The notes under the pieces were generated by a model. That model was not told the origin of the DNA. It did not search any database and was given only the letters and a program-made list of their open reading frames with translations. Below are positions 48,627 through 60,051 of a stretch of 64,000 bases of DNA, one piece after another. The DNA lies in NCBI RefSeq assembly GCF_023091745.1, contig NW_026291498.1, positions 299,710 through 363,709 on the forward strand, in the 5' to 3' direction. A program made the position numbers and the translations under genes. Position 1 is the stretch's first letter. Each line of letters opens with the position of its first letter. The stretch is from Budorcas taxicolor. Its lineage: Eukaryota > Chordata > Mammalia > Artiodactyla > Bovidae.

Positions 48627-51600
48627 TTGAGATGCGACGGGAAGGCCGGGAACTCTTTCCCGACGAAGCAGGGAAAGGATCCCTCATCTCGAGCTACGAG
48701 GCGGAAACGGGGCTCCTCTGGATGTGGGCGGGACCCTCGTGATTCCTCTCGAGTGGAGACGGCTATGTCGGGGAACTTCTTGATTTGCACCAAGGGTGTG
48801 AAGGAGCCTTTCGAAGTTCCAGAGGTGAGGTGTGATCAGCCTCGAGACGCCTCAGCGGAAATGGGCCTCATCTCGCCTGGAGGGGAGAACCTCCTGGATT
48901 TTCTCGAGTTGCGGCAGGTCTTCTCGAGTAACGACGGGGACCTCAGGGACCCGCTCTGGTGGCCTCAGGAAAGGCCAGTCCCCATGCGAGTTGCTAGGCG
49001 ACCACTCGGGATTCCTCTCCCGTCCATGCCGGGGCCTCAGTCCTTGTGTGGAGTCGGGGCCGGAACCTGAGGATTCCTCTCCAGTGTTGCCATGGATCTT
49101 GGGGTGCTTCTGAGTCTCCCCAGGGGAGTCAGGCCTCGTCTCGAGTGGGGGCATGCACGTGCGCTTTCCTCCCGAGCTGCAGCTGTAGTGTCACGCTTCC
49201 TGTCACGTGGATCAAGGGATCTGTGGCTTTCCCTCGAGGCTGTCCCTCGAGGCTTTCCCACGAGGCTTTCCCACAGGGCTGTGCCACGTGCCACCTTGGT
49301 GTGAGTCGATCCTCGGCGTGAAAGACGAGCCGGTGAAGGGAAAAGAGGTTCCTCTGGAATGGACTGAGACATCTGGGGGACTCTTGGAATGGTGGCACGA
49401 CCCTGGAGTTCCTCTCGCCGTTCCTGTTGAGAGGGACTCCTCTTGAGATGCGACGGGAAGGCCGGGAACTCTTTCCCGACGAAGCAGGGAAAGGATCCCT
49501 CATCTCGAGCTACGAGGCGGAAACGGGGCTCCTCTGGATGTGGGCGGGACCCTCGTGATTCCTCTCGAGTGGAGACGGGTATGTCGGGGAACTTCTTGAT
49601 TTGCACCAAGGGTGTGAAGGAGCCTTTCGAAGTTCCAGAGGTGAGGTGTGATCAGCCTCGAGACGCCTCAGCGGAAATGGGCCTCATCTCGCCTGGAGGG
49701 GAGAACCTCCTGGATTTTCTCGAGTTGCGGCAGGTCTTCTCGAGTTACGACGGGGACCTCAGGGACCCGCTCTGGTGGCCTCAGGAAAGGCCAGTCCCCA
49801 TGCGAGTTGCTAGGGGACCTCTCGGGATTCCTCTCCCGTCCATGCCGGGGCCTCAGTCCTTGTGTGGAGTCGGGGCCGGAAACTGAGGTTTGCTCTCCAG
49901 TGTTGCCATGGATCTTGGGGTGCTTCTGAGTCTCCCCAGGGGAGTCAGGCCTCGTCTCGAGTGGGGGCATGCACGTGCGCTTTCCTCCCGAGCTGCAGCA
50001 GTAGTGTCACGCTTCCTGTCACGTGGATCAAGGGATCTGTGGCTTTCCCTCGAGGCTGTCCCTCGAGGCTTTCCCACGAGGCTTTCCCACAGGGCTGTGC
50101 CACGTGCCACCTTGGTGTGAGTCGATCCTCGGCGTGAAAGACGAGCCGGTGAAGGGAAAAGAGGTTCCTCTGGAATGGACTGAGACATCTGGGGGACTCT
50201 TGGAATGGTGGCACGACCCTGGAGTTCCTCTCGCCGTTCCTGTTGAGAGGGCCTCCTCTTGAGATGCGACGGGAAGGCCGGGAACTCTTTCCCGACGAAG
50301 CAGGGAAAGGATCCCTCATCTCGAGCTACGAGGCGGAAACGGGGCTCCTCTGGATGTGGGCGGGACCCTCGTGATTCCTCTCGAGTGGAGACGGCTATGT
50401 CGGGGAACTTCTTGATTTGCACCAAGGGTGTGAAGGAGCCTTTCGAAGTTCCAGAGGTGAGGTGTGATCAGCCTCGAGACGCCTCAGGGGAAATGGGCCT
50501 CATCTCGCCTGGAGGGGAGAACCTCCTGGATTTTCTCGAGTTGCGGCAGGTCTTCTCGAGTTACGACGGGGACCTCAGGGACCCGCTCTGGTGGCCTCAG
50601 GAAAGGCCAGTCCCCATGCGAGTTGCTAGGGGACCTCTCGGGATTCCTCTCCCGTCCATGCCGGGGCCTCAGTCCTTGTGTGGAGTCGGGGCCGGAACCT
50701 GGGGATTCCTCTCCAGTGTTGCCATGGATCTTGGGGTGCTTCTGAGTCTCCCCAGGGGAGTCAGGCCTCGTCTCGAGTGGGGGCATGCACGTGCGCTTTC
50801 CTCCCGAGCTGCAGCAGTAGTGTCACGCTTCCTGTCATGTGGATCAAGGGATCTGTGGCTTTCCCTCGAGGCTGTCCCTCGAGGCTTTCCCACGAGGCTT
50901 TCCCACAGGGCTGTGCCAGGTGCCACCTTGGTGTGAGTCGATCCTCGGCGTGAAAGACGAGCCGGTGAAGGGAAAAGAGGTTCCTCTGGAATGGACTGAG
51001 ACATCTGGGGGACTCTTGGAATGGTGGCACGACCCTGGAGTTCCTCTCGCCGTTCCTGTTGAGAGGGCCTCCTCTTGAGATGCGACGGGAAGGCCGGGAA
51101 CTCTTTCCCGACGAAGCAGGGAAAGGATCCCTCATCTCGAGCTACGAGGCGGAAACGGGGCTCCTCTGGATGTGGGCGGGACCCTCGTGATTCCTCTCGA
51201 GTGGAGACGGGTATGTCGGGGAACTTCTTGATTTGCACCAAGGGTGTGAAGGACCCTTTCGAAGTTCCAGAGGGGAGGTGTGATCAGCCTCGAGACGCCT
51301 CAGCGGACATGGGCCTCATCTCGCCTGGAGGGGAGAACCTCCTGGATTTTCTCGAGTTGCGGCAGGTCTTCTCGAGTTATGACGGGGACCTCAGGGACCA
51401 GCTCTGGTGGCCTCAGGAAACTCCAGTCCCCATGCTAGTTGCTAGGGGACCTCTTGGGATTCCTCTCCCGTCCATGCCGGGGCCTCAGTCCTTGTGTGGA
51501 GTCGGGGCCGGAACCTGAGGATTCCTCTCCAGTGTTTCCATGGATCTTGGGGTGCTTCTGAGTCTCCCCAGGGGTGTCAGGCCTCGTCTCGAGTGGGGCC

Positions 51601-52706
51601 ATGCACGTGCGCTTTCCTCCCGAGCTGCAGCAGTAGTGTCACGCTTCCTGTCACGTGGATCAAGGGATCTGTGGCTTTCCCTCGAGGCTGTCCCTCGAGG
51701 CTTTCCCACGAGGCTTTCCCACAGGGCTGAGCCACGTGCCACCTTGGTGTGAGTCGATCCTCGGCGTGAAAGACGAGCCGGTGAGGGGAAAAGGGGTTCC
51801 TCTGGAATGGACTGAGACATCTGTGGGACTCTTGGAATGGTGGCACGACCCTGGAGTTCCTCTCGCCGTTCCTGTTGAGAGGGCCTCCTCTTGAGATGCG
51901 ACGGGAAGGCCGGGAACTCTTTCCCGACGAAGCAGGGAAAGGATCCCTCATCTCGAGCTACGAGGCGGAAACGGGGCTCCTCTGGATGTGGGCGGGACCC
52001 TCGTGATTCCTCTCGAGTGGAGACGGGTATGTCGGGGAACTTCTTGATTAGCACCAAGGGTGTGAAGGACCCTTTCGAAGTTCCAGAGGGGAGGTGTGAT
52101 CAGCCTCGAGACGCCTCAGCGGACATGGGCCTCATCTGGCCTGGAGGGGAGAACCTCCTGGATTTTCTCGAGTTGCGGCAGGTCTTCTCGAGTTATGACG
52201 GGGACCTCAGGGACCAGCTCTGGTGGCCTCAGGAAACTCCAGTCCCCATGCTAGTTGCTAGGGGACCTCTTGGGATTCCTCTCCCGTCCATGCCGGGGCC
52301 TCAGTCCTTGTGTGGAGTCGGGGCCGGAACCTGAGGATTCCTCTCCAGTGTTGCCATGGATCTTGGGGTGCTTCTGAGTCTCCCCAGGGGAGTCAGGCCT
52401 CGTCTCGAGTGGGGGCATGCACGTGCGCTTTCCTCCCGAGCTGCAGCTGTAGTGTCACGCTTCCTGTCACGTGGATCAAGGGATCTGTGGCTTTCCCTCG
52501 AGGCTGTCCCTCGAGGCTTTCCCACGAGGCTTTCCCACAGGGCTGTGCCACGTGCCACCTTGGTGTGAGTCGATCCTCGGCGTGAAAGACGAGCCGGTGA
52601 AGGGAAAAGAGGTTCCTCTGGAATGGACTGAGACATCTGGGGGACTCTTGGAATGGTGGCACGACCCTGGAGTTCCTCTCGCCGTTCCTGTTGAGAGGGA
52701 CTCCTC
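48627..52706. repeat. Higher-order repeat, five-monomer copy A-B-C-D-E (4080 bp)
   Basis: A at 48627, B at 49443, C at 50259, D at 51075 and E at 51891 have the same order and near-identity to 44547-48626. Private changes include CAGGGGTGTCAGG near 51572 and CATCTGTGGG near 51820. It is the last complete five-monomer copy before the array becomes rearranged. Confidence 0.85.
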
Positions 52707-53523
52707 TTGAGATGCGACGGGAAGGCCGGGAACTCTTTCCCGACGAAGCAGGGAAAGGATCCCTCATCTCGAGCTACGAGGCGGAAACGGGGCTCCTCTG
52801 GATGTGGGCGGGACCCTCGTGATTCCTCTCGAGTGGAGACGGGTATGTCGGGGAACTTCTTGATTTGCACCAAGGGTGTGAAGGAGCCTTTCGAAGTTCC
52901 AGAGGTGAGGTGTGATCAGCCTCGAGACGCCTCAGCGGAAATGGGCCTCATCTCGCCTGGAGGGGAGAACCTCCTGGATTTTCTCGAGTTGCGGCAGGTC
53001 TTCTCGAGTTACGACGGGGACCTCAGGGACCCGCTCTGGTGGCCTCAGGAAAGGCCAGTCCCCATGCGAGTTGCTAGGGGACCTCTCGGGATTCCTCTCC
53101 CGTCCATGCCGGGGCCTCAGTCCTTGTGTGGAGTCGGGGGCCGGAACCTGGGGATTCCTCTCCAGTGTTGCCATGGATCTTGGGGTGCTTCTGAGTCTCC
53201 CCAGGGGAGTCAGGCCTCGTCTCGAGTGGGGGCATGCACGTGCGCTTTCCTCCCGAGCTGCAGCAGTAGTGTCACGCTTCCTGTCATGTGGATCAAGGGA
53301 TCTGTGGCTTTCCCTCGAGGCTGTCCCTCGAGGCTTTCCCACGAGGCTTTCCCACAGGGCTGTGCCAGGTGCCACCTTGGTGTGAGTCGATCCTCGGCGT
53401 GAAAGACGAGCCGGTGAAGGGAAAAGAGGTTCCTCTGGAATGGACTGAGACATCTGGGGGACTCTTGGAATGGTGGCACGACCCTGGAGTTCCTCTCGCC
53501 GTTCCTGTTGAGAGGGCCTCCTC
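52707..53523. repeat. Chimeric B/C monomer (F-like), 817 bp
   Basis: The first half has the B-type state (GGGACTCC, GGGTATG, GAAGGAGCC), while the second half has C-type markers (CCTGGGGATTCC at about 53148, GTCATGTGG at about 53283, CCAGGTGCC at about 53365). One extra G lies in GTCGGGGGCC near 53143, close to the point of switch. It follows E and is followed by D, as expected if an exchange between a B and a C deleted the monomers between. Confidence 0.7.
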
Positions 53524-55971
53524 TTGAGATGCGACGGGAAGGCCGGGAACTCTTTCCCGACGAAGCAGGGAAAGGATCCCTCATCTCGAGCTACGAGGCG
53601 GAAACGGGGCTCCTCTGGATGTGGGCGGGACCCTCGTGATTCCTCTCGAGTGGAGACGGGTATGTCGGGGAACTTCTTGATTTGCACCAAGGGTGTGAAG
53701 GACCCTTTCGAAGTTCCAGAGGGGAGGTGTGATCAGCCTCGAGACGCCTCAGCGGACATGGGCCTCATCTCGCCTGGAGGGGAGAACCTCCTGGATTTTC
53801 TCGAGTTGCGGCAGGTCTTCTCGAGTTATGACGGGGACCTCAGGGACCAGCTCTGGTGGCCTCAGGAAACTCCAGTCCCCATGCTAGTTGCTAGGGGACC
53901 TCTTGGGATTCCTCTCCCGTCCATGCCGGGGCCTCAGTCCTTGTGTGGAGTCGGGGCCGGAACCTGAGGATTCCTCTCCAGTGTTTCCATGGATCTTGGG
54001 GTGCTTCTGAGTCTCCCCAGGGGGGTCAGGCCTCGTCTCGAGTGGGGCCATGCACGTGCGCTTTCCTCCCGAGCTGCAGCAGTAGTGTCACGCTTCCTGT
54101 CACGTGGATCAAGGGATCTGTGGCTTTCCCTCGAGGCTGTCCCTCAAGGCTTTCCCACGAGGCTTTCCCACAGGGCTGAGCCACGTGCCACCTTGGTGTG
54201 AGTCGATCCTCGGCGTGAAAGACGAGCCGGTGAGGGGAAAAGGGGTTCCTCTGGAATGGACTGAGACATCTGCGGGACTCTTGGAATGGTGGCACGACCC
54301 TGGAGTTCCTCTCGCCGTTCCTGTTGAGAGGGCCTCCTCTTGAGATGCGACGGGAAGGCCGGGAACTCTTTCCCGACGAAGCAGGGAAAGGATCCCTCAT
54401 CTCGAGCTACGAGGCGGAAACGGGGCTCCTCTGGATGTGGGCGGGACCCTCGTGATTCCTCTCGAGTGGAGACGGGTATGTCGGGGAACTTCTTGATTTG
54501 CACCAAGGGTGTGAAGGACCCTTTCGAAGTTCCAGAGGGGAGGTGTGATCAGCCTCGAGACGCCTCAGCGGACATGGGCCTCATCTGGCCTGGAGGGGAG
54601 AACCTCCTGGATTTTCTCGAGTTGCGGCAGGTCTTCTCGAGTTATGACGGGGACCTCAGGGACCAGCTCTGGTGGCCTCAGGAAACTCCAGTCCCCATGC
54701 TAGTTGCTAGGGGACCTCTTGGGATTCCTCTCCCGTCCATGCCGGGGCCTCAGTCCTTGTGTGGAGTCGGGGCCGGAACCTGAGGATTCCTCTCCAGTGT
54801 TTCCATGGATCTTGGGGTGCTTCTGAGTCTCCCCAGCGGGGTCAGGCCTCGTCTCGAGTGGGGCCATGCACGTGCGCTTTCCTCCCGAGCTGCAGCAGTA
54901 GTGTCACGCTTCCTGTCACGTGGATCAAGGGATCTGTGGCTTTCCCTCGAGGCTGTCCCTCGAGGCTTTCCCACGAGGCTTTCCCACAGGGCTGAGCCAC
55001 GTGCCACCTTGGTGTGAGTCGATCCTCGGCGTGAAAGACGAGCCGGTGAGGGGAAAAGGGGTTCCTCTGGAATGGACTGAGACATCTGCGGGACTCTTGG
55101 AATGGTGGCACGACCCTGGAGTTCCTCTCGCCGTTCCTGTTGAGAGGGCCTCCTCTTGAGATGCGACGGGAAGGCCGGGAACTCTTTCCCGACGAAGCAG
55201 GGAAAGGATCCCTCATCTCGAGCTACGAGGCGGAAACGGGGCTCCTCTGGATGTGGGCGGGACCCTCGTGATTCCTCTCGAGTGGAGACGGCTATGTCGG
55301 GGAACTTCTTGATTTGCACCAAGGGTGTGAAGGAGCCTTTCGAAGTTCCAGAGGTGAGGTGTGATCAGCCTCGAGACGCCTCAGCGGAAATGGGCCTCAT
55401 CTCGCCTGGAGGGGAGAACCTCCTGGATTTTCTCGAGTTGCGGCAGGTCTTCTCGAGTTACGACGGGGACCTCAGGGACCCGCTCTGGTGGCCTCAGGAA
55501 AGGCCAGTCCCCATGCGAGTTGCTAGGCGACCACTCGGGATTCCTCTCCCGTCCATGCCGGGGCCTCAGTCCTTGTGTGGAGTCGGGGCCGGAACCTGAG
55601 GATTCCTCTCCAGTGTTGCCATGGATCTTGGGGTGCTTCTGAGTCTCCCCAGGGGAGTCAGGCCTCGTCTCGAGTGGGGGCATGCACGTGCGCTTTCCTC
55701 CCGAGCTGCAGCTGTAGTGTCACGCTTCCTGTCACGTGGATCAAGGGATCTGTGGCTTTCCCTCGAGGCTGTCCCTCGAGGCTTTCCCACGAGGCTTTCC
55801 CACAGGGCTGTGCCACGTGCCACCTTGGTGTGAGTCGATCCTCGGCGTGAAAGACGAGCCGGTGAAGGGAAAAGAGGTTCCTCTGGAATGGACTGAGACA
55901 TCTGGGGGACTCTTGGAATGGTGGCACGACCCTGGAGTTCCTCTCGCCGTTCCTGTTGTGAGGGACTCCTC
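53524..55971. repeat. Contracted higher-order repeat D-E-A, copy 1 (2448 bp)
   Basis: D (53524), E (54340; with TTTGCACC rather than TTAGCACC) and A (55156; GGCGACCACTC retained, GAGTTACG in place of GAGTAACG) form a trimer that recurs directly downstream. It looks like the five-monomer unit with B and C removed. Confidence 0.75.
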
Positions 55972-58419
55972 TTGAGATGCGACGGGAAGGCCGGGAACTC
56001 TTTCCCGACGAAGCAGGGAAAGGATCCCTCATCTCGAGCTACGAGGCGGAAACGGGGCTCCTCTGGATGTGGGCGGGACCCTCGTGATTCCTCTCGAGTG
56101 GAGACGGGTATGTCGGGGAACTTCTTGATTTGCACCAAGGGTGTGAAGGACCCTTTCGAAGTTCCAGAGGGGAGGTGTGATCAGCCTCGAGACGCCTCAG
56201 CGGACATGGGCCTCATCTCGCCTGGAGGGGAGAACCTCCTGGATTTTCTCGAGTTGCGGCAGGTCTTCTCGAGTTATGACGGGGACCTCAGGGACCAGCT
56301 CTGGTGGCCTCAGGAAACTCCAGTCCCCATGCTAGTTGCTAGGGGACCTCTTGGGATTCCTCTCCCGTCCATGCCGGGGCCTCAGTCCTTGTGTGGAGTC
56401 GGGGCCGGAACCTGAGGATTCCTCTCCAGTGTTTCCATGGATCTTGGGGTGCTTCTGAGTCTCCCCAGGGGGGTCAGGCCTCGTCTCGAGTGGGGGCATG
56501 CACGTGCGCTTTCCTCCCGAGCTGCAGCAGTAGTGTCACGCTTCCTGTCACGTGGATCAAGGGATCTGTGGCTTTCCCTCGAGGCTGTCCCTCGAGGCTT
56601 TCCCACGAGGCTTTCCCACAGGGCTGAGCCACGTGCCACCTTGGTGTGAGTCGATCCTCGGCGTGAAAGACGAGCCGGTGAGGGGAAAAGGGGTTCCTCT
56701 GGAATGGACTGAGACATCTGCGGGACTCTTGGAATGGTGGCACGACCCTGGAGTTCCTCTCGCCGTTCCTGTTGAGAGGGCCTCCTCTTGAGATGCGACG
56801 GGAAGGCCGGGAACTCTTTCCCGACGAAGCAGGGAAAGGATCCCTCATCTCGAGCTACGAGGCGGAAACGGGGCTCCTCTGGATGTGGGCGGGACCCTCG
56901 TGATTCCTCTCGAGTGGAGACGGGTATGTCGGGGAACTTCTTGATTTGCACCAAGGGTGTGAAGGACCCTTTCGAAGTTCCAGAGGGGAGGTGTGATCAG
57001 CCTCGAGACGCCTCAGCGGACATGGGCCTCATCTGGCCTGGAGGGGAGAACCTCCTGGATTTTCTCGAGTTGCGGCAGGTCTTCTCGAGTTATGACGGGG
57101 ACCTCAGGGACCAGCTCTGGTGGCCTCAGGAAACTCCAGTCCCCATGCTAGTTGCTAGGGGACCTCTTGGGATTCCTCTCCCGTCCATGCCGGGGCCTCA
57201 GTCCTTGTGTGGAGTCGGGGCCGGAACCTGAGGATTCCTCTCCAGTGTTTCCATGGATCTTGGGGTGCTTCTGAGTCTCCCCAGGGGGGTCAGGCCTCGT
57301 CTCGAGTGGGGCCATGCACGTGCGCTTTCCTCCCGAGCTGCAGCAGTAGTGTCACGCTTCCTGTCACGTGGATCAAGGGATCTGTGGCTTTCCCTCGAGA
57401 CTGTCCCTCGAGGCTTTCCCACGAGGCTTTCCCACAGGGCTGAGCCACGTGCCACCTTGGTGTGAGTCGATCCTCGGCGTGAAAGACGAGCCGGTGAGGG
57501 GAAAAGGGGTTCCTCTGGAATGGACTGAGACATCTGCGGGACTCTTGGAATGGTGGCACGACCCTGGAGTTCCTCTCGCCGTTCCTGTTGAGAGGGCCTC
57601 CTCTTGAGATGCGACGGGAAGGCCGGGAACTCTTTCCCGACGAAGCAGGGAAAGGATCCCTCATCTCGAGCTACGAGGCGGAAACGGGGCTCCTCTGGAT
57701 GTGGGCGGGACCCTCGTGATTCCTCTCGAGTGGAGACGGCTATGTCGGGGAACTTCTTGATTTGCACCAAGGGTGTGAAGGAGCCTTTCGAAGTTCCAGA
57801 GGTGAGGTGTGATCAGCCTCGAGACGCCTCAGCGGAAATGGGCCTCATCTCGCCTGGAGGGGAGAACCTCCTGGATTTTCTCGAGTTGCGGCAGGTCTTC
57901 TCGAGTTACGACGGGGACCTCAGGGACCCGCTCTGGTGGCCTCAGGAAAGGCCAGTCCCCATGCGAGTTGCTAGGCGACCACTCGGGATTCCTCTCCCGT
58001 CCATGCCGGGGCCTCAGTCCTTGTGTGGAGTCGGGGCCGGAACCTGAGGATTCCTCTCCAGTGTTGCCATGGATCTTGGGGTGCTTCTGAGTCTCCCCAG
58101 GGGAGTCAGGCCTCGTCTCGAGTGGGGGCATGCACGTGCGCTTTCCTCCCGAGCTGCAGCAGTAGTGTCACGCTTCCTGTCACGTGGATCAAGGGATCTG
58201 TGGCTTTCCCTCGAGGCTGTCCCTCGAGGCTTTCCCACGAGGCTTTCCCACAGGGCTGTGCCACGTGCCACCTTGGTGTGAGTCGATCCTCGGCGTGAAA
58301 GACGAGCCGGTGAAGGGAAAAGAGGTTCCTCTGGAATGGACTGAGACATCTGGGGGACTCTTGGAATGGTGGCACGACCCTGGAGTTCCTCTCGCCGTTC
58401 CTGTTGTGAGGGACTCCTC
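55972..58419. repeat. Contracted higher-order repeat D-E-A, copy 2 (2448 bp)
   Basis: D (55972), E (56788) and A (57604) repeat the preceding trimer. The rare GTTGTGAGGGACTCC junction occurs at about 55956 and again 2448 bp later at about 58404. Small differences exist: GGGGGCATG near 56503 against GGGGCCATG, CTCGAGACTG near 57395, and CAGCAGTAG at 58157 against CAGCTGTAG at 55709. Confidence 0.75.
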
Positions 58420-60051
58420 TTGAGATGCGACGGGAAGGCCGGGAACTCTTTCCCGACGAAGCAGGGAAAGGATCCCTCATCTCGAGCTACGAGGCGGAAA
58501 CGGGGCTCCTCTGGATGTGGGCGGGACCCTCGTGATTCCTCTCGAGTGGAGACGGCTATGTCGGGGAACTTCTTGATTTGCACCAAGGGTGTGAAGGAGC
58601 CTTTCGAAGTTCCAGAGGTGAGGTGTGATCAGCCTCGAGACGCCTCAGCGGAAATGGGCCTCATCTCGCCTGGAGGGGAGAACCTCCTGGATTTTCTCGA
58701 GTTGCGGCAGGTCTTCTCGAGTTACAACGGGGACCTCAGGGACCCGCTCTGGTGGCCTCAGGAAAGGCCAGTCCCCATGCGAGTTGCTAGGGGACCTCTC
58801 GGGATTCCTCTCCCGTCCATGCCGGGGCCTCAGTCCTTGTGTGGAGTCGGGGCCGGAAACTGAGGTTTGCTCTCCAGTGTTGCCATGGATCTTGGGGTGC
58901 TTCTGAGTCTCCCCAGGGGAGTCAGGCCTCGTCTCGAGTGGGGGCATGCACGTGCGCTTTCCTCCCGAGCTGCAGCAGTAGTGTCACGCTTCCTGTCACG
59001 TGGATCAAGGGATCTGTGGCTTTGCCTCGAGGCTGTCCCTCGAGGCTTTCCCACGAGGCTTTCCCACAGGGCTGTGCCACGTGCCACCTTGGTGTGAGTC
59101 GATCCTCGGCGTGAAAGACGAGCCGGTGAAGGGAAAAGAGGTTCCTCTGGAATGGACTGAGACATCTGGGGGACTCTTGGAATGGTGGCACGACCCTGGA
59201 GTTCCTCTCGCCGTTCCTGTTGAGAGGGCCTCCTCTTGAGATGCGACGGGAAGGCCGGGAACTCTTTCCCGACGAAGCAGGGAAAGGATCCCTCATCTCG
59301 AGCTACGAGGCGGAAACGGGGCTCCTCTGGATGTGAGCGGGACCCTCGTGATTCCTCTCGAGTGGAGACGGCTATGTCGGGGAACTTCTTGATTTGCACC
59401 AATGGTGTGAAAGAGCCTTTCGAAGTTCCAGAGGTGAGGTGTGATCAGCCTCGAGACGCCTCAGCGGAAATGGGCCTCATCTCGCCTGGAGGGGAGAACC
59501 TCCTGGATTTTCTCGAGTTGCGGCAGGTCTTCTCGAGTTACGACGGGGACCTCAGGGACCCGCTCTGGTGGCCTCAGGAAAGGCCAGTCCCCATGCGAGT
59601 TGCTAGGGGACCTCTCGGGATTCCTCTCCCGTCCATGCCGGGGCCTCAGTCCTTGTGTGGAGTCGGGGCCGGAACCTGGGGATTCCTCTCCAGTGTTGCC
59701 ATGGATCTTGGGGTGCTTCTGAGTCTCCCCAGGGGAGTCAGGCCTCGTCTCGAGTGGGGGCATGCACGTGCGCTTTCCTCCCGAGCTGCAGCAGTAGTGT
59801 CACGCTTCCTGTCATGTGGATCAAGGGATCTGTGGCTTTCCCTCGAGGCTGTCCCTCGAGGCTTTCCCACGAGGCTTTCCCACAGGGCTGTGCCAGGTGC
59901 CACCTTGGTGTGAGTCGATCCTCGGCGTGAAAGACGAGCCGGTGAAGGGAAAAGAGGTTCCTCTAGAATGGACTGAGACATCTGGGGGACTCTTGGAATG
60001 GTGGCACGACCCTGGAGTTCCTCTCGCCGTTCCTGTTGAGAGGGCCTCCTC
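58420..60051. repeat. B-C pair following the D-E-A trimers
   Basis: The B-type monomer (58420) has GGAAACTGAGGTTTGC at about 58855 and GGCTTTGCC at about 59021. The C-type monomer (59236) has ACCTGGGGATTCC, GTCATGTGG and CCAGGTGCC, but GCGGAAATGG rather than GGGGAAATGG. Order A-B-C is therefore kept before the array passes to E-like monomers. Confidence 0.7.
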
